The notes under the pieces are model-generated. The model made no database searches and was not told the DNA's origin. It worked only from the letters and a program-made list of their open reading frames with translations. From a virus: 60,596 nt of DNA. Positions 45,509 through 54,591 of the stretch are shown piece after piece; the stretch's first letter is position 1, and every line of letters starts with the position of its first letter. Location: positions 1 through 60,596 of IMG/VR virus record IMGVR_UViG_3300009183_000103; one strand, written 5' to 3'. A program made the translations under genes and the position numbers.

Positions 45509-48500
45509 TTAAGCAGTAATAAGTGCACCAGTTTGATTAATCTGTGCGGCAGTGATAGCACTGATGATCTTAACATCATTTACTGTCGCTGCACTGGTAA
45601 TGATTTCATTAATTTCACAATTGACCTGCATCAAGCTACCAAATACGCTGGCTTCGTTGGCCGGCACTATAACGATACTAGAAATATTTGGAACTAATTG
45701 TACATGTAGGTATGCTGCGAGTTCACTGAAATAGAAAGTTTCTCCAAAGTCCCAATTTTCTACAGCAAAATAACTATTAATGGCAGAGATCACTGATGTT
45801 TGTATTTCGTTATCGCTGATAACCACATTAGGATTTTTAACCACTTTAAACTGTGCCTGTAGTGTAGGATCGGCTTTGGCGCCAAATAGTGGTTTAAACT
45901 GTGCTGGATTATAGATGATCGTATCACTAACTGTCTTATAGTCATCTAATGTGCTGTAGTTAGTTTCTAATTCTTCGCTGGTTGGTAAACTAGGCTGTGC
46001 GATAGTTCCGGTAATATCCTGCACCCAGGCGGAATAATCAATGCTGTATTGTTGTGTGAGGATATATAAGTCGATGATATTATTTGGGCTTGGGTCAATA
46101 CGTCGATTATTTGGACTGTTGTGACGATATTGGAAATACATATCTTGGCGACCTAATTTAGCCACATAACCTGTAACAGCATTTAATATATAAGTTGCAC
46201 CGCTGATGGTCAATTGATAGAATGTATCAGTGGGGGCAATATAAAATAACTGTCCATTTTGATACAGAGTAGCTGCTACCTGTGCATCGCGCAGAGTAGC
46301 GTATTGTGATACTACAGTATTATTATCAACTGGAGTTTCCGTTACAAAATTATCGTAACCAGTAGTTGATTGGAAATAGACATACTTGTTAGTGGTATCT
46401 ACATTAGGATTTACTAGTAATTCAAACAATTCAGGATTATCCGGAATACCGTCGTTGTCGGTATCACTGAATGTCACTAAGATCCTATTGGTATCTATAT
46501 ACCCATCAACTTCGGTAATACTCTTGTAGATATTCCAAATGTAGTCAAGTGCTAGTGGATTACTATTATCAGGTTGCGTATTAACTTTTAATACTTTGAT
46601 CTGATCTTTAACTGTTAAGCCTGTTGACGCATCAAATATCTTAGTAGTGCCATCGTAGTAGAAGTTAGTTTCTTGCACACTTTCAAATATATAGTCAAGT
46701 CCGCGATAGCTGACTGTATAGGTTTTACCAACTGTTTGGAATGCGATAATCCAACTACTATCACGTGCATTTCCGCTAGTATCGCCCGCATAGGTTAAAC
46801 TAAATTCATCTGTAGTATTAAGATCTTGTGGTGCTATGATCGTCCATGCTGATGTGTCTACATCGTAACGTAGACCAAAATTAGCAAAGGCCTGTATATA
46901 ACCTACCATAGCTGAAACCAATGCTGTTGGAAAATCAACGTTAAACACAGCAAACACGCGATCAGCTTCTGCTGTTTCTGCTGCCGGAATAATCTGATTT
47001 ATAGTCACTGGGCCTTCACCATTTGACAAGTTGCCTTGACCACCATTGGTCCCATCTCCTACCACTAGTTCGATGGCTGCATAGACATAATATTTGTCGC
47101 CCGGATTGCGGGGCGTTCCTGTCTTTATACGATTCTGTGAATCAAAGTAATTGCCTGTGCCAGCGGAAAATTTAACGATTGAACTCTGTTGTATATATTT
47201 GTTAGTGCTGGTTACTGCTGAACCAATTTGTAGTATCTTACCTTGGCTATCTTGGAAAAATCCTGTGCAACCGTTGGCAATTATAGTTGATGTATGCCAG
47301 TAAATATCAGTTAGATCTAACAGTGGATAGTGTGCATAGAAAAACTGTAGAGTTTCGGGAGATTGTGCTATTGGTGCTATGCGATCATAGATCACACGAT
47401 AGATGTCATTGGTAGTAAAATAATCAAAACTAAAAGTATTAGTGGTATTATCTCTATATAAAATACCATCTTGGGCAAAAATGTTAGTGCTGGAATATTT
47501 TCCAGTAACATCAATAACATCTAGATAACGACTGATACCTGAGCTGGTTCTATTAACTGCTTTGACTTTTAACACGTCAGTAAACAATGTATAAGGTAAG
47601 ATATTATAATCTTCACCGGTGACCATACGATTCTGAGTATAGAATTGCTGTGGTGCTTTTTGTTTAACTGAATCTAAACTTTCTCTAGTAGTAGCATTAG
47701 CTACTGTGTATTGTAAGCTAGCCGTGATGGTAATAGTTTCAACTCGACCAGTGGCACTTACATAATTAATTGGTATTACTACACCTTGCATTTCGTCGGG
47801 AGTAATTTTATATTGTAGTCCATTGCTGACACGATAGTATATACGGAAGTTGCCTTGCGGAATATTTGCAAATGACCCGTCACCAAAGATCAAATCAATT
47901 TGATCGCCTGCTCGGCTATTGACTTGATAGATGTTTTTGTTTAAAGTAGCATTATAGATAACATTAGTGTTGGCTACTGCTGGAACTTTTTCCCATAGGG
48001 TATCCAAGTTGCCATTACTATCTAAACTATATAACCAAACATCTGTATTATTGATATTATTAGCATTAACTCCATATACCCTATTAGGAATACTCTCAGC
48101 AAGATTAAAATCTAAGCTCTTTAATTCACCTTGTTTAAAATATAAGAAATAACCTGTATTAGAACTACCGTTACCTAAATTGTCATTTTTATATAGAAAA
48201 TTAAACGGAGCATTTAGTTTAGGATCAGCTTCGTAGATATATGTCTTACCTGAACTGGTAGGACTGATCATCTCAAATGCCATTTGAGACCCAGCTACTG
48301 TAGATTTAAAACTATAGGTAGATAGTATATTAGGCACCAGATTGATCTGATATTCTTCATTGGTAATACCATTGATTATTTGACTGTATGCTGGTTTGCT
48401 GACTGCTTGATTATTGACTAAACTAGCATTGATTATCAGAGTCATCTGTTCTAACCAATTGCTATTACCTGCATCTGCCCAGTTGATCACCAGACCACTT

Positions 48501-48910
48501 AGATTAAGTCCGTTGCTGTCATAGACATTTTCTGTAGTGCTAACGCTGTTAAACTTTAAGAAGCCTTGGCTAGTGACATTACGTTTTGGGTTATAGCTGA
48601 TCAAACGTGCAAGTTTAAGGATACTGTCGCGACGCTGTGCAGTATCAATGAAATTTTCACGGGCATTTAGATCGGCGCGGAATGCTAGGCTTTGACCTAG
48701 GAACGCGATCATATCGATCAGGGCGATAAACTCACTGGATTCAATAAAGTCATTGAAATCTTCAGGATAATATAACTGTAGATAGCTGACCATGCTAGCA
48801 CGAAGTGTTTCGTAGTCATAGCTTTGGAAGTCAGCATTGCGGAATGATTGATATAGCTTAGTCCAATCTTCCGCAACTAGTAAAGTGGTTTGTCTTGTGG
48901 TGGTTGCCAT
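45509..48910 (-). CDS. 6: Baseplate wedge protein gp6-like
   Basis: 1,133 residues, clearly longer than T4 gp6 (about 660). The N-terminal part (WTKLYQSFRNADFQSYDYET, LYYPEDFNDFIESSEFIALI, LGQSLAFRADLNARENFIDT, ARLISYNPKRNVTSQGFL) is the highly conserved gp6 signature of T4-like phages. gp6 dimers form the inner ring of the baseplate wedge and contact gp25 and gp53. The gene follows gp25 as in T4. It has its own late motif 20 bases upstream and SD CAGGGAA. The extended C-terminal half carries Ca-site-like DTDNDGIPDN, which may be an added decoration domain. Confidence 0.92.
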   Translation of the reverse strand: MATTTRQTTLLVAEDWTKLYQSFRNADFQSYDYETLRASMVSYLQLYYPEDFNDFIESSEFIALIDMIAFLGQSLAFRADLNARENFIDTAQRRDSILKLARLISYNPKRNVTSQGFLKFNSVSTTENVYDSNGLNLSGLVINWADAGNSNWLEQMTLIINASLVNNQAVSKPAYSQIINGITNEEYQINLVPNILSTYSFKSTVAGSQMAFEMISPTSSGKTYIYEADPKLNAPFNFLYKNDNLGNGSSNTGYFLYFKQGELKSLDFNLAESIPNRVYGVNANNINNTDVWLYSLDSNGNLDTLWEKVPAVANTNVIYNATLNKNIYQVNSRAGDQIDLIFGDGSFANIPQGNFRIYYRVSNGLQYKITPDEMQGVVIPINYVSATGRVETITITASLQYTVANATTRESLDSVKQKAPQQFYTQNRMVTGEDYNILPYTLFTDVLKVKAVNRTSSGISRYLDVIDVTGKYSSTNIFAQDGILYRDNTTNTFSFDYFTTNDIYRVIYDRIAPIAQSPETLQFFYAHYPLLDLTDIYWHTSTIIANGCTGFFQDSQGKILQIGSAVTSTNKYIQQSSIVKFSAGTGNYFDSQNRIKTGTPRNPGDKYYVYAAIELVVGDGTNGGQGNLSNGEGPVTINQIIPAAETAEADRVFAVFNVDFPTALVSAMVGYIQAFANFGLRYDVDTSAWTIIAPQDLNTTDEFSLTYAGDTSGNARDSSWIIAFQTVGKTYTVSYRGLDYIFESVQETNFYYDGTTKIFDASTGLTVKDQIKVLKVNTQPDNSNPLALDYIWNIYKSITEVDGYIDTNRILVTFSDTDNDGIPDNPELFELLVNPNVDTTNKYVYFQSTTGYDNFVTETPVDNNTVVSQYATLRDAQVAATLYQNGQLFYIAPTDTFYQLTISGATYILNAVTGYVAKLGRQDMYFQYRHNSPNNRRIDPSPNNIIDLYILTQQYSIDYSAWVQDITGTIAQPSLPTSEELETNYSTLDDYKTVSDTIIYNPAQFKPLFGAKADPTLQAQFKVVKNPNVVISDNEIQTSVISAINSYFAVENWDFGETFYFSELAAYLHVQLVPNISSIVIVPANEASVFGSLMQVNCEINEIITSAATVNDVKIISAITAAQINQTGALITA

Positions 48911-48930
48911 GCTATTTCCCTGTTATATAG

Positions 48931-48938
48931 TATTTATC
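48931..48938 (-). promoter_or_regulatory. T4-late-type motif GATAAATA for gp6
   Basis: This minus-strand GATAAATA is 20 bases before the gp6 ATG at 48910. The predicted start at about 48925 leaves a 15-base leader including CAGGGAA, the conventional arrangement of a late promoter followed by an SD. Confidence 0.65.
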
Positions 48939-48961
48939 AGGAAAATAAACTGTGTAGTTAA

Positions 48962-49339
48962 TTACTGTGCTGTAAGAGTATTTGTGGCGTTGTTGAAGTT
49001 CATCAACATGAGATTAACTTGATTAGTTGGAACATATCGTAGTTGCAGCTCTATCTGTATGCCTTGATCATACTCTGTGATAACGATATTGTCAAAGCTA
49101 ACACGTGGATCATAGCTGGCGATAGCTTTAACATCCTGTGCGATCACGCTTTTTAGATCTTCAGTAAAGGGTTCATGCAATACATTCCAGATGATAGTGC
49201 CAAAATTTGGACGCATTAACTTTTCACCTTTGCGTATATTGAAGTGATTGATAATATCCTGCTTGATCAGGTCAAAATCAGTCAGGCGGAAGTTTCTGCT
49301 AGGTGCTAGAGTGCTAAATCCTTTATATGTATTGGCCAT
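48962..49339 (-). CDS. 25: Baseplate wedge protein gp25-like
   Basis: 125 residues, the typical gp25 length. The signature RKGEKLMRPNFGTIIWN, followed by LHEPFTEDLKSVIAQDVKAI and YDPRV, matches the gp25/GPW family, the sheath-initiating wedge component of contractile tails (VgrG/TssE relatives). It lies between the gp5-like and gp6-like genes as in T4. The late motif overlaps the stop codon of the upstream gene and lies five bases before its ATG; no SD is placed at normal distance. Confidence 0.95.
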   Translation of the reverse strand: MANTYKGFSTLAPSRNFRLTDFDLIKQDIINHFNIRKGEKLMRPNFGTIIWNVLHEPFTEDLKSVIAQDVKAIASYDPRVSFDNIVITEYDQGIQIELQLRYVPTNQVNLMLMNFNNATNTLTAQ

Positions 49340-49344
49340 GTAAA

Positions 49345-49352
49345 TATTTATC
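49345..49352 (-). promoter_or_regulatory. T4-late-type motif GATAAATA, five bases before the gp25 ATG
   Basis: The minus-strand order is GATAAATA, TTTAC, then ATG at 49339. The TAA inside the motif is also the stop codon of the gp5-like gene. With T4 late spacing, +1 coincides with the start codon. Confidence 0.6.
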
Positions 49353-51408
49353 CTTGATTTACAGCCTGGACCTGCCCAGCTAATACTGAGGCTGCATACT
49401 TGCCTTGATTAAATATATCTGCTCCTGTGCCTTGACCTTCCCTAAAGTTTTTAGCCGCATTAACTCCGACATCATGTGCCAAGGCTAACATACCCGCTAC
49501 ATCTTCAGGCGGTTGTTCTTCTGAGATTGCACCACTGGCGACCATAGCAGTATAGTTATTATTGGTCAGTTCTTCCATGATAGATTCTTGTTCGGGTCCG
49601 TTATCTAATAATGCATCAACTGAGTCTATACCATTCTTTCCAATCCAACTGTTGGGATTTTGTAAATCTTCATTGCTAGCCACTGTGCTTTTTACGTAGC
49701 CGCCATCTATTAATGCTTGATAATCAATCTGGTATTTGCCTACTGCGCCTGTATCGGCATCAACTGATGTATAATCATTGCCAGCACCTGCCTGTGCTAG
49801 TAAAGCTGTGGTTTGGTCTTGGCTTAGTGTACCTACCGGTGCACTGGCCGCGGGTTGATTTCTCAGGTCTTTTAAGGTTGCGGGATTTTGCACTCCTATT
49901 TCACCCGCATTTTTAGTAGCATCAATGGCGCCTTTGTAAGGTTTTGGTTGTATGCCCGGGCTAGTTGGTTTATAGAATACTCCGTTATAGCCACGTGAGT
50001 ATGGTTCGTGTGTTGGCGCTACTGTTACTATGGTGCTCAAAGCATTAGGAACAACACGCCAAACACCGTTGGTATTTAATCCTGCACTGGGTAAGCTGTT
50101 TACCTGTAAAGGATCTACTCCTTTGACTGCGGTAGACGCACCGCTGTTCTGGTAGATGCCGCTGGCATCTACAGCAAACTTAGCAGCGGCCTTTAAAGAC
50201 ATTGCCGCAGAGGATTCTACATTAAACGCCGCACCTGATTTAAATTCGGTCAATCCAGACGATTCTACTTTTAGTGTTCCTGTTAGTAATTCTGTTTTGG
50301 TAGTTTCTAACTTGATTTTTGATCCGGATTTCATATTAATACTACCACCGGCATTGATATTAATATTAGTGTCACTGTGTAGATTCAGTGTGCCTTCACT
50401 GCGGACATTAAATGATCCTGATGCATAAGCACTGATACTGCCACTAGGTCCTAGTTCAATCCAACTACCACCATCTGCGTGTGCGATATAGATAGTTTTA
50501 TTGGTATCGTGCATTAATATCTGATGACCGTTAGCAGTGCGAAGTCTGACCAATTGATCTTCACCTAGAGCCGCACCATCATCCATGACAAATACATGCC
50601 CACCTTTGCGTGATTTAATTTTTAGATATTTAGGATCAATTTTACCTGCAGACAGCTCTGATGTATATTTGTCTTTAGATTCTTTAGTGTCTGCTGGATC
50701 ATCTAGTGGGCGGCCCGGTGTGCTGATACCAAATACCTGGCTTGGACTTTCACGTTGGCTTGAACTAGATATAGCACCGCGAGTAGTATCTTGATCTAGT
50801 CCCTGTTTGCGTAGGATATTATACTGTATCACATGCACAGGTTTATTGTTTAGATAAAATGATGTGTTGGTAAAATCTTTAGTGTATTCATTAAATTCAA
50901 CTACTGGAACGATGTCGCCTTTGGCATATGATTTACGTTGATCAGCAGTCAGACTAGTAACGTCTACATTTTGTGTACCTGCGATACCTGGCAACATGAA
51001 ATGGCTAAGATTACTATTAACACAACCAATAAAATATCCACGTAATGGATCGCCTGCAATGAATATAACGATAACTTCTACACCAATGTCGGGTGGCACC
51101 ATCCACATACCATAGGTATGGCTCACCCTAGTAAAACTATTATCTGGGCTAGGGGAATCTGTTTGTGATTGGACTTGGCTGGTATAGCCCATATAAGGAC
51201 TGCTATAGCTAACCGTGCGCCAATTGTTTGGGTCGTCTGCTGGGCCACCTAGGTCGGGAATATATACCTGTAATCTTCCTGACAAGGTTGGATCAAGATT
51301 ATTTTTAACGATGCCTACGTATGGGTAGGGATCGACACGAGTGCCTGGGGCGTCTTCACGTCTTGCTGATTTAACTACCTTACTACCTATCCTATCATTG
51401 GTTGCCAT
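49348..51408 (-). CDS. 5: gp5-like baseplate spike with C-terminal lysozyme-like domain
   Basis: 686 residues. The OB-fold region (about 25-150: YPYVGIVKNNLDPTLSGRLQ, MWMVPPDIGVEVIVIFIAGD) is followed by a linker and a needle of beta-helix repeats (about 330-430: TLNLHSDTNININAGGSINM and onward), as in gp5/VgrG spikes. In T4 gp5 the lysozyme lies between OB and needle; here a lytic-transglycosylase-like domain (about 530-680, DADTGAVGKYQID, MLALAHDVG) is C-terminal. Where such enzymes have a catalytic Glu in ESG, this one reads AGAGNDY, so it may be inactive. Confidence 0.85.
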   Translation of the reverse strand: MATNDRIGSKVVKSARREDAPGTRVDPYPYVGIVKNNLDPTLSGRLQVYIPDLGGPADDPNNWRTVSYSSPYMGYTSQVQSQTDSPSPDNSFTRVSHTYGMWMVPPDIGVEVIVIFIAGDPLRGYFIGCVNSNLSHFMLPGIAGTQNVDVTSLTADQRKSYAKGDIVPVVEFNEYTKDFTNTSFYLNNKPVHVIQYNILRKQGLDQDTTRGAISSSSQRESPSQVFGISTPGRPLDDPADTKESKDKYTSELSAGKIDPKYLKIKSRKGGHVFVMDDGAALGEDQLVRLRTANGHQILMHDTNKTIYIAHADGGSWIELGPSGSISAYASGSFNVRSEGTLNLHSDTNININAGGSINMKSGSKIKLETTKTELLTGTLKVESSGLTEFKSGAAFNVESSAAMSLKAAAKFAVDASGIYQNSGASTAVKGVDPLQVNSLPSAGLNTNGVWRVVPNALSTIVTVAPTHEPYSRGYNGVFYKPTSPGIQPKPYKGAIDATKNAGEIGVQNPATLKDLRNQPAASAPVGTLSQDQTTALLAQAGAGNDYTSVDADTGAVGKYQIDYQALIDGGYVKSTVASNEDLQNPNSWIGKNGIDSVDALLDNGPEQESIMEELTNNNYTAMVASGAISEEQPPEDVAGMLALAHDVGVNAAKNFREGQGTGADIFNQGKYAASVLAGQVQAVNQG

Positions 51409-51423
51409 TTGTATTTCCTTTGA

Positions 51424-54285
51424 TTATTGCACCGCGGCCTCACCTGGCACTCTATTACCCCTAGCAGATATTGGAGTAAAGTTTGGTGCTATGGCCTGCG
51501 GTTCTGTTTGAGCAGTTATAGTTTCCTCTGGTGCAGTTTCATTTACTATACGCAGATCCTGTGCGTTCTGTGTTAATAATGGCGGTACTGTATTGACTGC
51601 TTCCGCCGCAGGTTGGTCTTGGCCAGGTGTTTGATTAGTTGCTGTATCACTTGCATCAGCCGTGGTTCGAGGAGCTGTACCACTTTGTAATAACCCAGGA
51701 ATGATTGGTGGGGTTTGCGTAATACCTAGTTTACCCGGAAATGAATCTGGATTAGATTCTTGTCGTTGTGTTCTTTCTGTTCCGTCGGTATTTTGTAATT
51801 CAGTATAGTCAAATGCAGCTTGTCGAGGTAAGCGGGCCAATTCTAATTCTTGCGTAAATTGTCCATTTTGAAAATTGCTAGTAACTTGTATAACTCGATA
51901 TAGGCCGCTGAATAAACTATTTTTATAATTAGAATCAAATTCCATTAATCCCGTCGATTCGTCGATGTCAACAGGAGTGCGGAATAATACCTGTGCATAT
52001 AATTCTCCGTTATCCATTACCAAACTACTGTTATTTGGTAATAGTCTTTCGTCGGATGTAGGTTTGGTTGGAGTAGCAGTGATACTAGTCAATGGTGTTC
52101 TATAGAATATATCATCTTGTTTGATAAAATCTGGATCTCCTAGGATCTTTAATTTTAAAACCATCATATCACCTAGGGTATTGGTCATGATACTATCAGC
52201 TAAATCAACAGCTGCAACTTGTTTTGTATCGCTTGCTCCGCCAGTGGCACTGGCAGTAGAATTCTGTACCACAGGATGTAGGATTGATGGCATGACTGCA
52301 TTAGGTTCCATTGATGCATCACCGCCACCGTAATTTGGGAAATTTTGTGTTTGTTTGGCAACAGCATTGCTGTCAGCTGTGGGATTAAGTTCTGCCAGGC
52401 TATTCCTGTAGGCTGTGACTTGATTAAAGTATAGGGCGTTAAAGTTAATATCAAAATCAAATACATCATCATTCTTACCAGTGTAGATATAGTTATAATT
52501 TTTACAAGGACTTAATTGCACCCCTTGTGGAGCTATGTCGAGGCGCACATTGAAAATCTTATATGGTGTTATCCTATATGTTATTTCTCTAGCAAAAACA
52601 CCTCTAATTTTATCAAATGTTCGTAATCTAACAATTGGTACAATCTTAAACCAATTTAATGGCTCTTCAGCCATTTGTTTTCTTTTTTGATCGTAATCAG
52701 GGTCTTCAGGTAGGATCAATTGATTTTGTATATAATCGCTGTTACGTATCACATATTCTAATAATTTTTCAATAGTCGTACCATAGTTTACTTGGAATAC
52801 GATCTTGCTAGGATCATATATTGCCTGTTGTTCACCTGCGGCTTGTCTTTTTATATTTACGAAGTCATTGGGTGTTCTGGCATCTTGCATTCTGGTTCGT
52901 TTAGGAGTAACTGTATCTGCGTGGGTAAAAAGACTTTTACCAATGATATCATCAAATTCAAATCTATAAACATCGTTCTCACTTACTTTACCGTAGGATT
53001 TTAACTTTTCACACCATTCATTGATAGCAGTGCCATAGCTCTTAACACGTGTATAGGTAGTATTACTAGCAGTGCCAAGGAAGTTTGGGCCTTGATTATA
53101 CTGTTCTGTTATAGCACGTTCGCCAGGCACTTGATTGCCGGCAAATGGTACAGTGTCAGCGGCTGTGCCTTCGATTGATTGGAAAAATTCAGATACAGAT
53201 CCGGCTACTACTTCAAAATTGGCCGGGGTAGTTACGGTATTTTTATCGTATGCTGAATGGTTGTATGCCGCGGCAGTTATTCTATATTCTGCACCTTTAC
53301 CACTGACCTTTACATCAAATTTAGTAAGTTTAATGGGTATGCGTTTGCGTAATTCTTCAACTGAGCCAACGATCTTACCGGCATCATCTATGGTAAAGAA
53401 ATCTATCTGTAGTAGATATGGCATCATTGTATAGCTTTCACTTTTAATAGCTTTGGCCGCTTTGATTATGCGTTCAATTAGTGTAAACCCGTAAGGTTCA
53501 ATAATAGTAAATGATGTTTCTATAGCATTAGTATTTCTACTAGTATTATTTGGTGCTATGGTTGTTAGTAAATTAAGATTTTCAAAATAGAAATCTTTGT
53601 CAAAGAATTCACTGCGTGGAAACGTATCCGGGCTATACCGCCCAGCACTGGCTATCAATACACGCTTGGGTGTATAGGTCTGTGTGTTGACCATGTCGTT
53701 GTATTCATCTTCTGTTAATAGATGAAGACTTAGGCCATAGATATAGCTAGGATATTGATGTAATCTATTGGGAATTGGATATAATATGCCGGGACGTTTT
53801 GCAGTAACAACATTATCTTCACCTACGGCAACATCTGTAGGCGCCTGTATGTTAGGATCACCAGGTCCTGCTCCTACTAGAGCATTAGCATTATTAATAC
53901 GTTTTTGTAGATCTGTGCCTTCACTGCGTTCATAGTATTTGTCCACTACCGTGGCGGCATCAGCCGCATTGGTAGTGGCTTTAAGTTTAGTTCCGGCTGA
54001 TTTTTCGGTTCCCTGGGTTAATTCATAGTTTACAAAATCTAATTGCTCTTCTAAGGTTCCTTGGCTTACTGGTTTGCCATAACGTTGTTCAAAATTAGTC
54101 TGCCTAGGCCCTCGCCATTGTGCGATACCCGCAGCACCTTTGCCACCTCCTGCAGCATTAAATGCCTTAGGATTGATTTGTGATTCTGTTTGTAAGTTAC
54201 CGACGATGCCTGCGGCCTGTGCTGGAGTCCATCCTTTGCTTTCAAAGAATCGTAAAGCGGTTTGACTTGATTGACTAATAGCCAT
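51424..54285 (-). CDS. Baseplate hub protein with N-terminal tail lysozyme domain (953 aa)
   Basis: 953 residues. Residues about 5-140 form a phage tail-lysozyme domain: GIVGNLQTESQINPKAF with Glu34 as the candidate catalytic acid, then GAAGIAQWRGPRQTNF and YYERSEGT. The remainder fits a gp27-like hub (PIPNRLHQYPSYIYGLSLHL, NYIYTGKNDDVFDFDINFNA, YNHSAYDKN), and the Pro/Thr-rich C-terminal about 120 residues are probably flexible. It lies between gp53 and the gp5-like spike, the expected place. It should cut peptidoglycan during tail penetration. No late motif sits directly upstream, so it is read with gp53. Confidence 0.82.
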   Translation of the reverse strand: MAISQSSQTALRFFESKGWTPAQAAGIVGNLQTESQINPKAFNAAGGGKGAAGIAQWRGPRQTNFEQRYGKPVSQGTLEEQLDFVNYELTQGTEKSAGTKLKATTNAADAATVVDKYYERSEGTDLQKRINNANALVGAGPGDPNIQAPTDVAVGEDNVVTAKRPGILYPIPNRLHQYPSYIYGLSLHLLTEDEYNDMVNTQTYTPKRVLIASAGRYSPDTFPRSEFFDKDFYFENLNLLTTIAPNNTSRNTNAIETSFTIIEPYGFTLIERIIKAAKAIKSESYTMMPYLLQIDFFTIDDAGKIVGSVEELRKRIPIKLTKFDVKVSGKGAEYRITAAAYNHSAYDKNTVTTPANFEVVAGSVSEFFQSIEGTAADTVPFAGNQVPGERAITEQYNQGPNFLGTASNTTYTRVKSYGTAINEWCEKLKSYGKVSENDVYRFEFDDIIGKSLFTHADTVTPKRTRMQDARTPNDFVNIKRQAAGEQQAIYDPSKIVFQVNYGTTIEKLLEYVIRNSDYIQNQLILPEDPDYDQKRKQMAEEPLNWFKIVPIVRLRTFDKIRGVFAREITYRITPYKIFNVRLDIAPQGVQLSPCKNYNYIYTGKNDDVFDFDINFNALYFNQVTAYRNSLAELNPTADSNAVAKQTQNFPNYGGGDASMEPNAVMPSILHPVVQNSTASATGGASDTKQVAAVDLADSIMTNTLGDMMVLKLKILGDPDFIKQDDIFYRTPLTSITATPTKPTSDERLLPNNSSLVMDNGELYAQVLFRTPVDIDESTGLMEFDSNYKNSLFSGLYRVIQVTSNFQNGQFTQELELARLPRQAAFDYTELQNTDGTERTQRQESNPDSFPGKLGITQTPPIIPGLLQSGTAPRTTADASDTATNQTPGQDQPAAEAVNTVPPLLTQNAQDLRIVNETAPEETITAQTEPQAIAPNFTPISARGNRVPGEAAVQ

Positions 54286-54288
54286 CTA

Positions 54289-54591
54289 CTATAGTCCCAA
54301 TGCGTTGGTTAGATTCTGTTTCTGTGGCACGTAGATCGTAACACCGGGTTGGAAATCAAATATGGGATCTTGGATGACATTTGGATTGCGAACTGCAAAT
54401 ACCCACCATAGAGCACTGTCACCATACAAGTCATAGGCTAATAGATCAGGACGATTCTTGTAGATAGCATCGATTTCATAAGCTACATCACCTGCGTCAA
54501 TCGGAACTGCTGGAATATTAGCCACATCTAAAAAGAAACCATAGACGTCAGTGTTGGCATAGGGACTGGTCCTTGAATAAGTGATTGCCAT
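54289..54591 (-). CDS. 53: Baseplate wedge protein gp53-like
   Basis: 100 residues. The sequence YSRTSPYANTDVYGFFLDV, YEIDAIYKNRPDLLAYDLYG, ALWWVFAVRNPN and PGVTIYVP (a LysM-like end) is the small gp53 wedge protein of T4-like phages, which clamps wedge components. The start shares a base with the stop of the upstream gene (TAATG). T4 gp53 is longer (about 196 aa); short forms are known from aquatic T4-like phages. Confidence 0.88.
   Translation of the reverse strand: MAITYSRTSPYANTDVYGFFLDVANIPAVPIDAGDVAYEIDAIYKNRPDLLAYDLYGDSALWWVFAVRNPNVIQDPIFDFQPGVTIYVPQKQNLTNALGL

Noticed and set aside
53235-53250. TATTTTTATC resembling a minus-strand late promoter inside the hub gene
   Set aside because: It has additional T residues compared with the motif and is far from any gene start.
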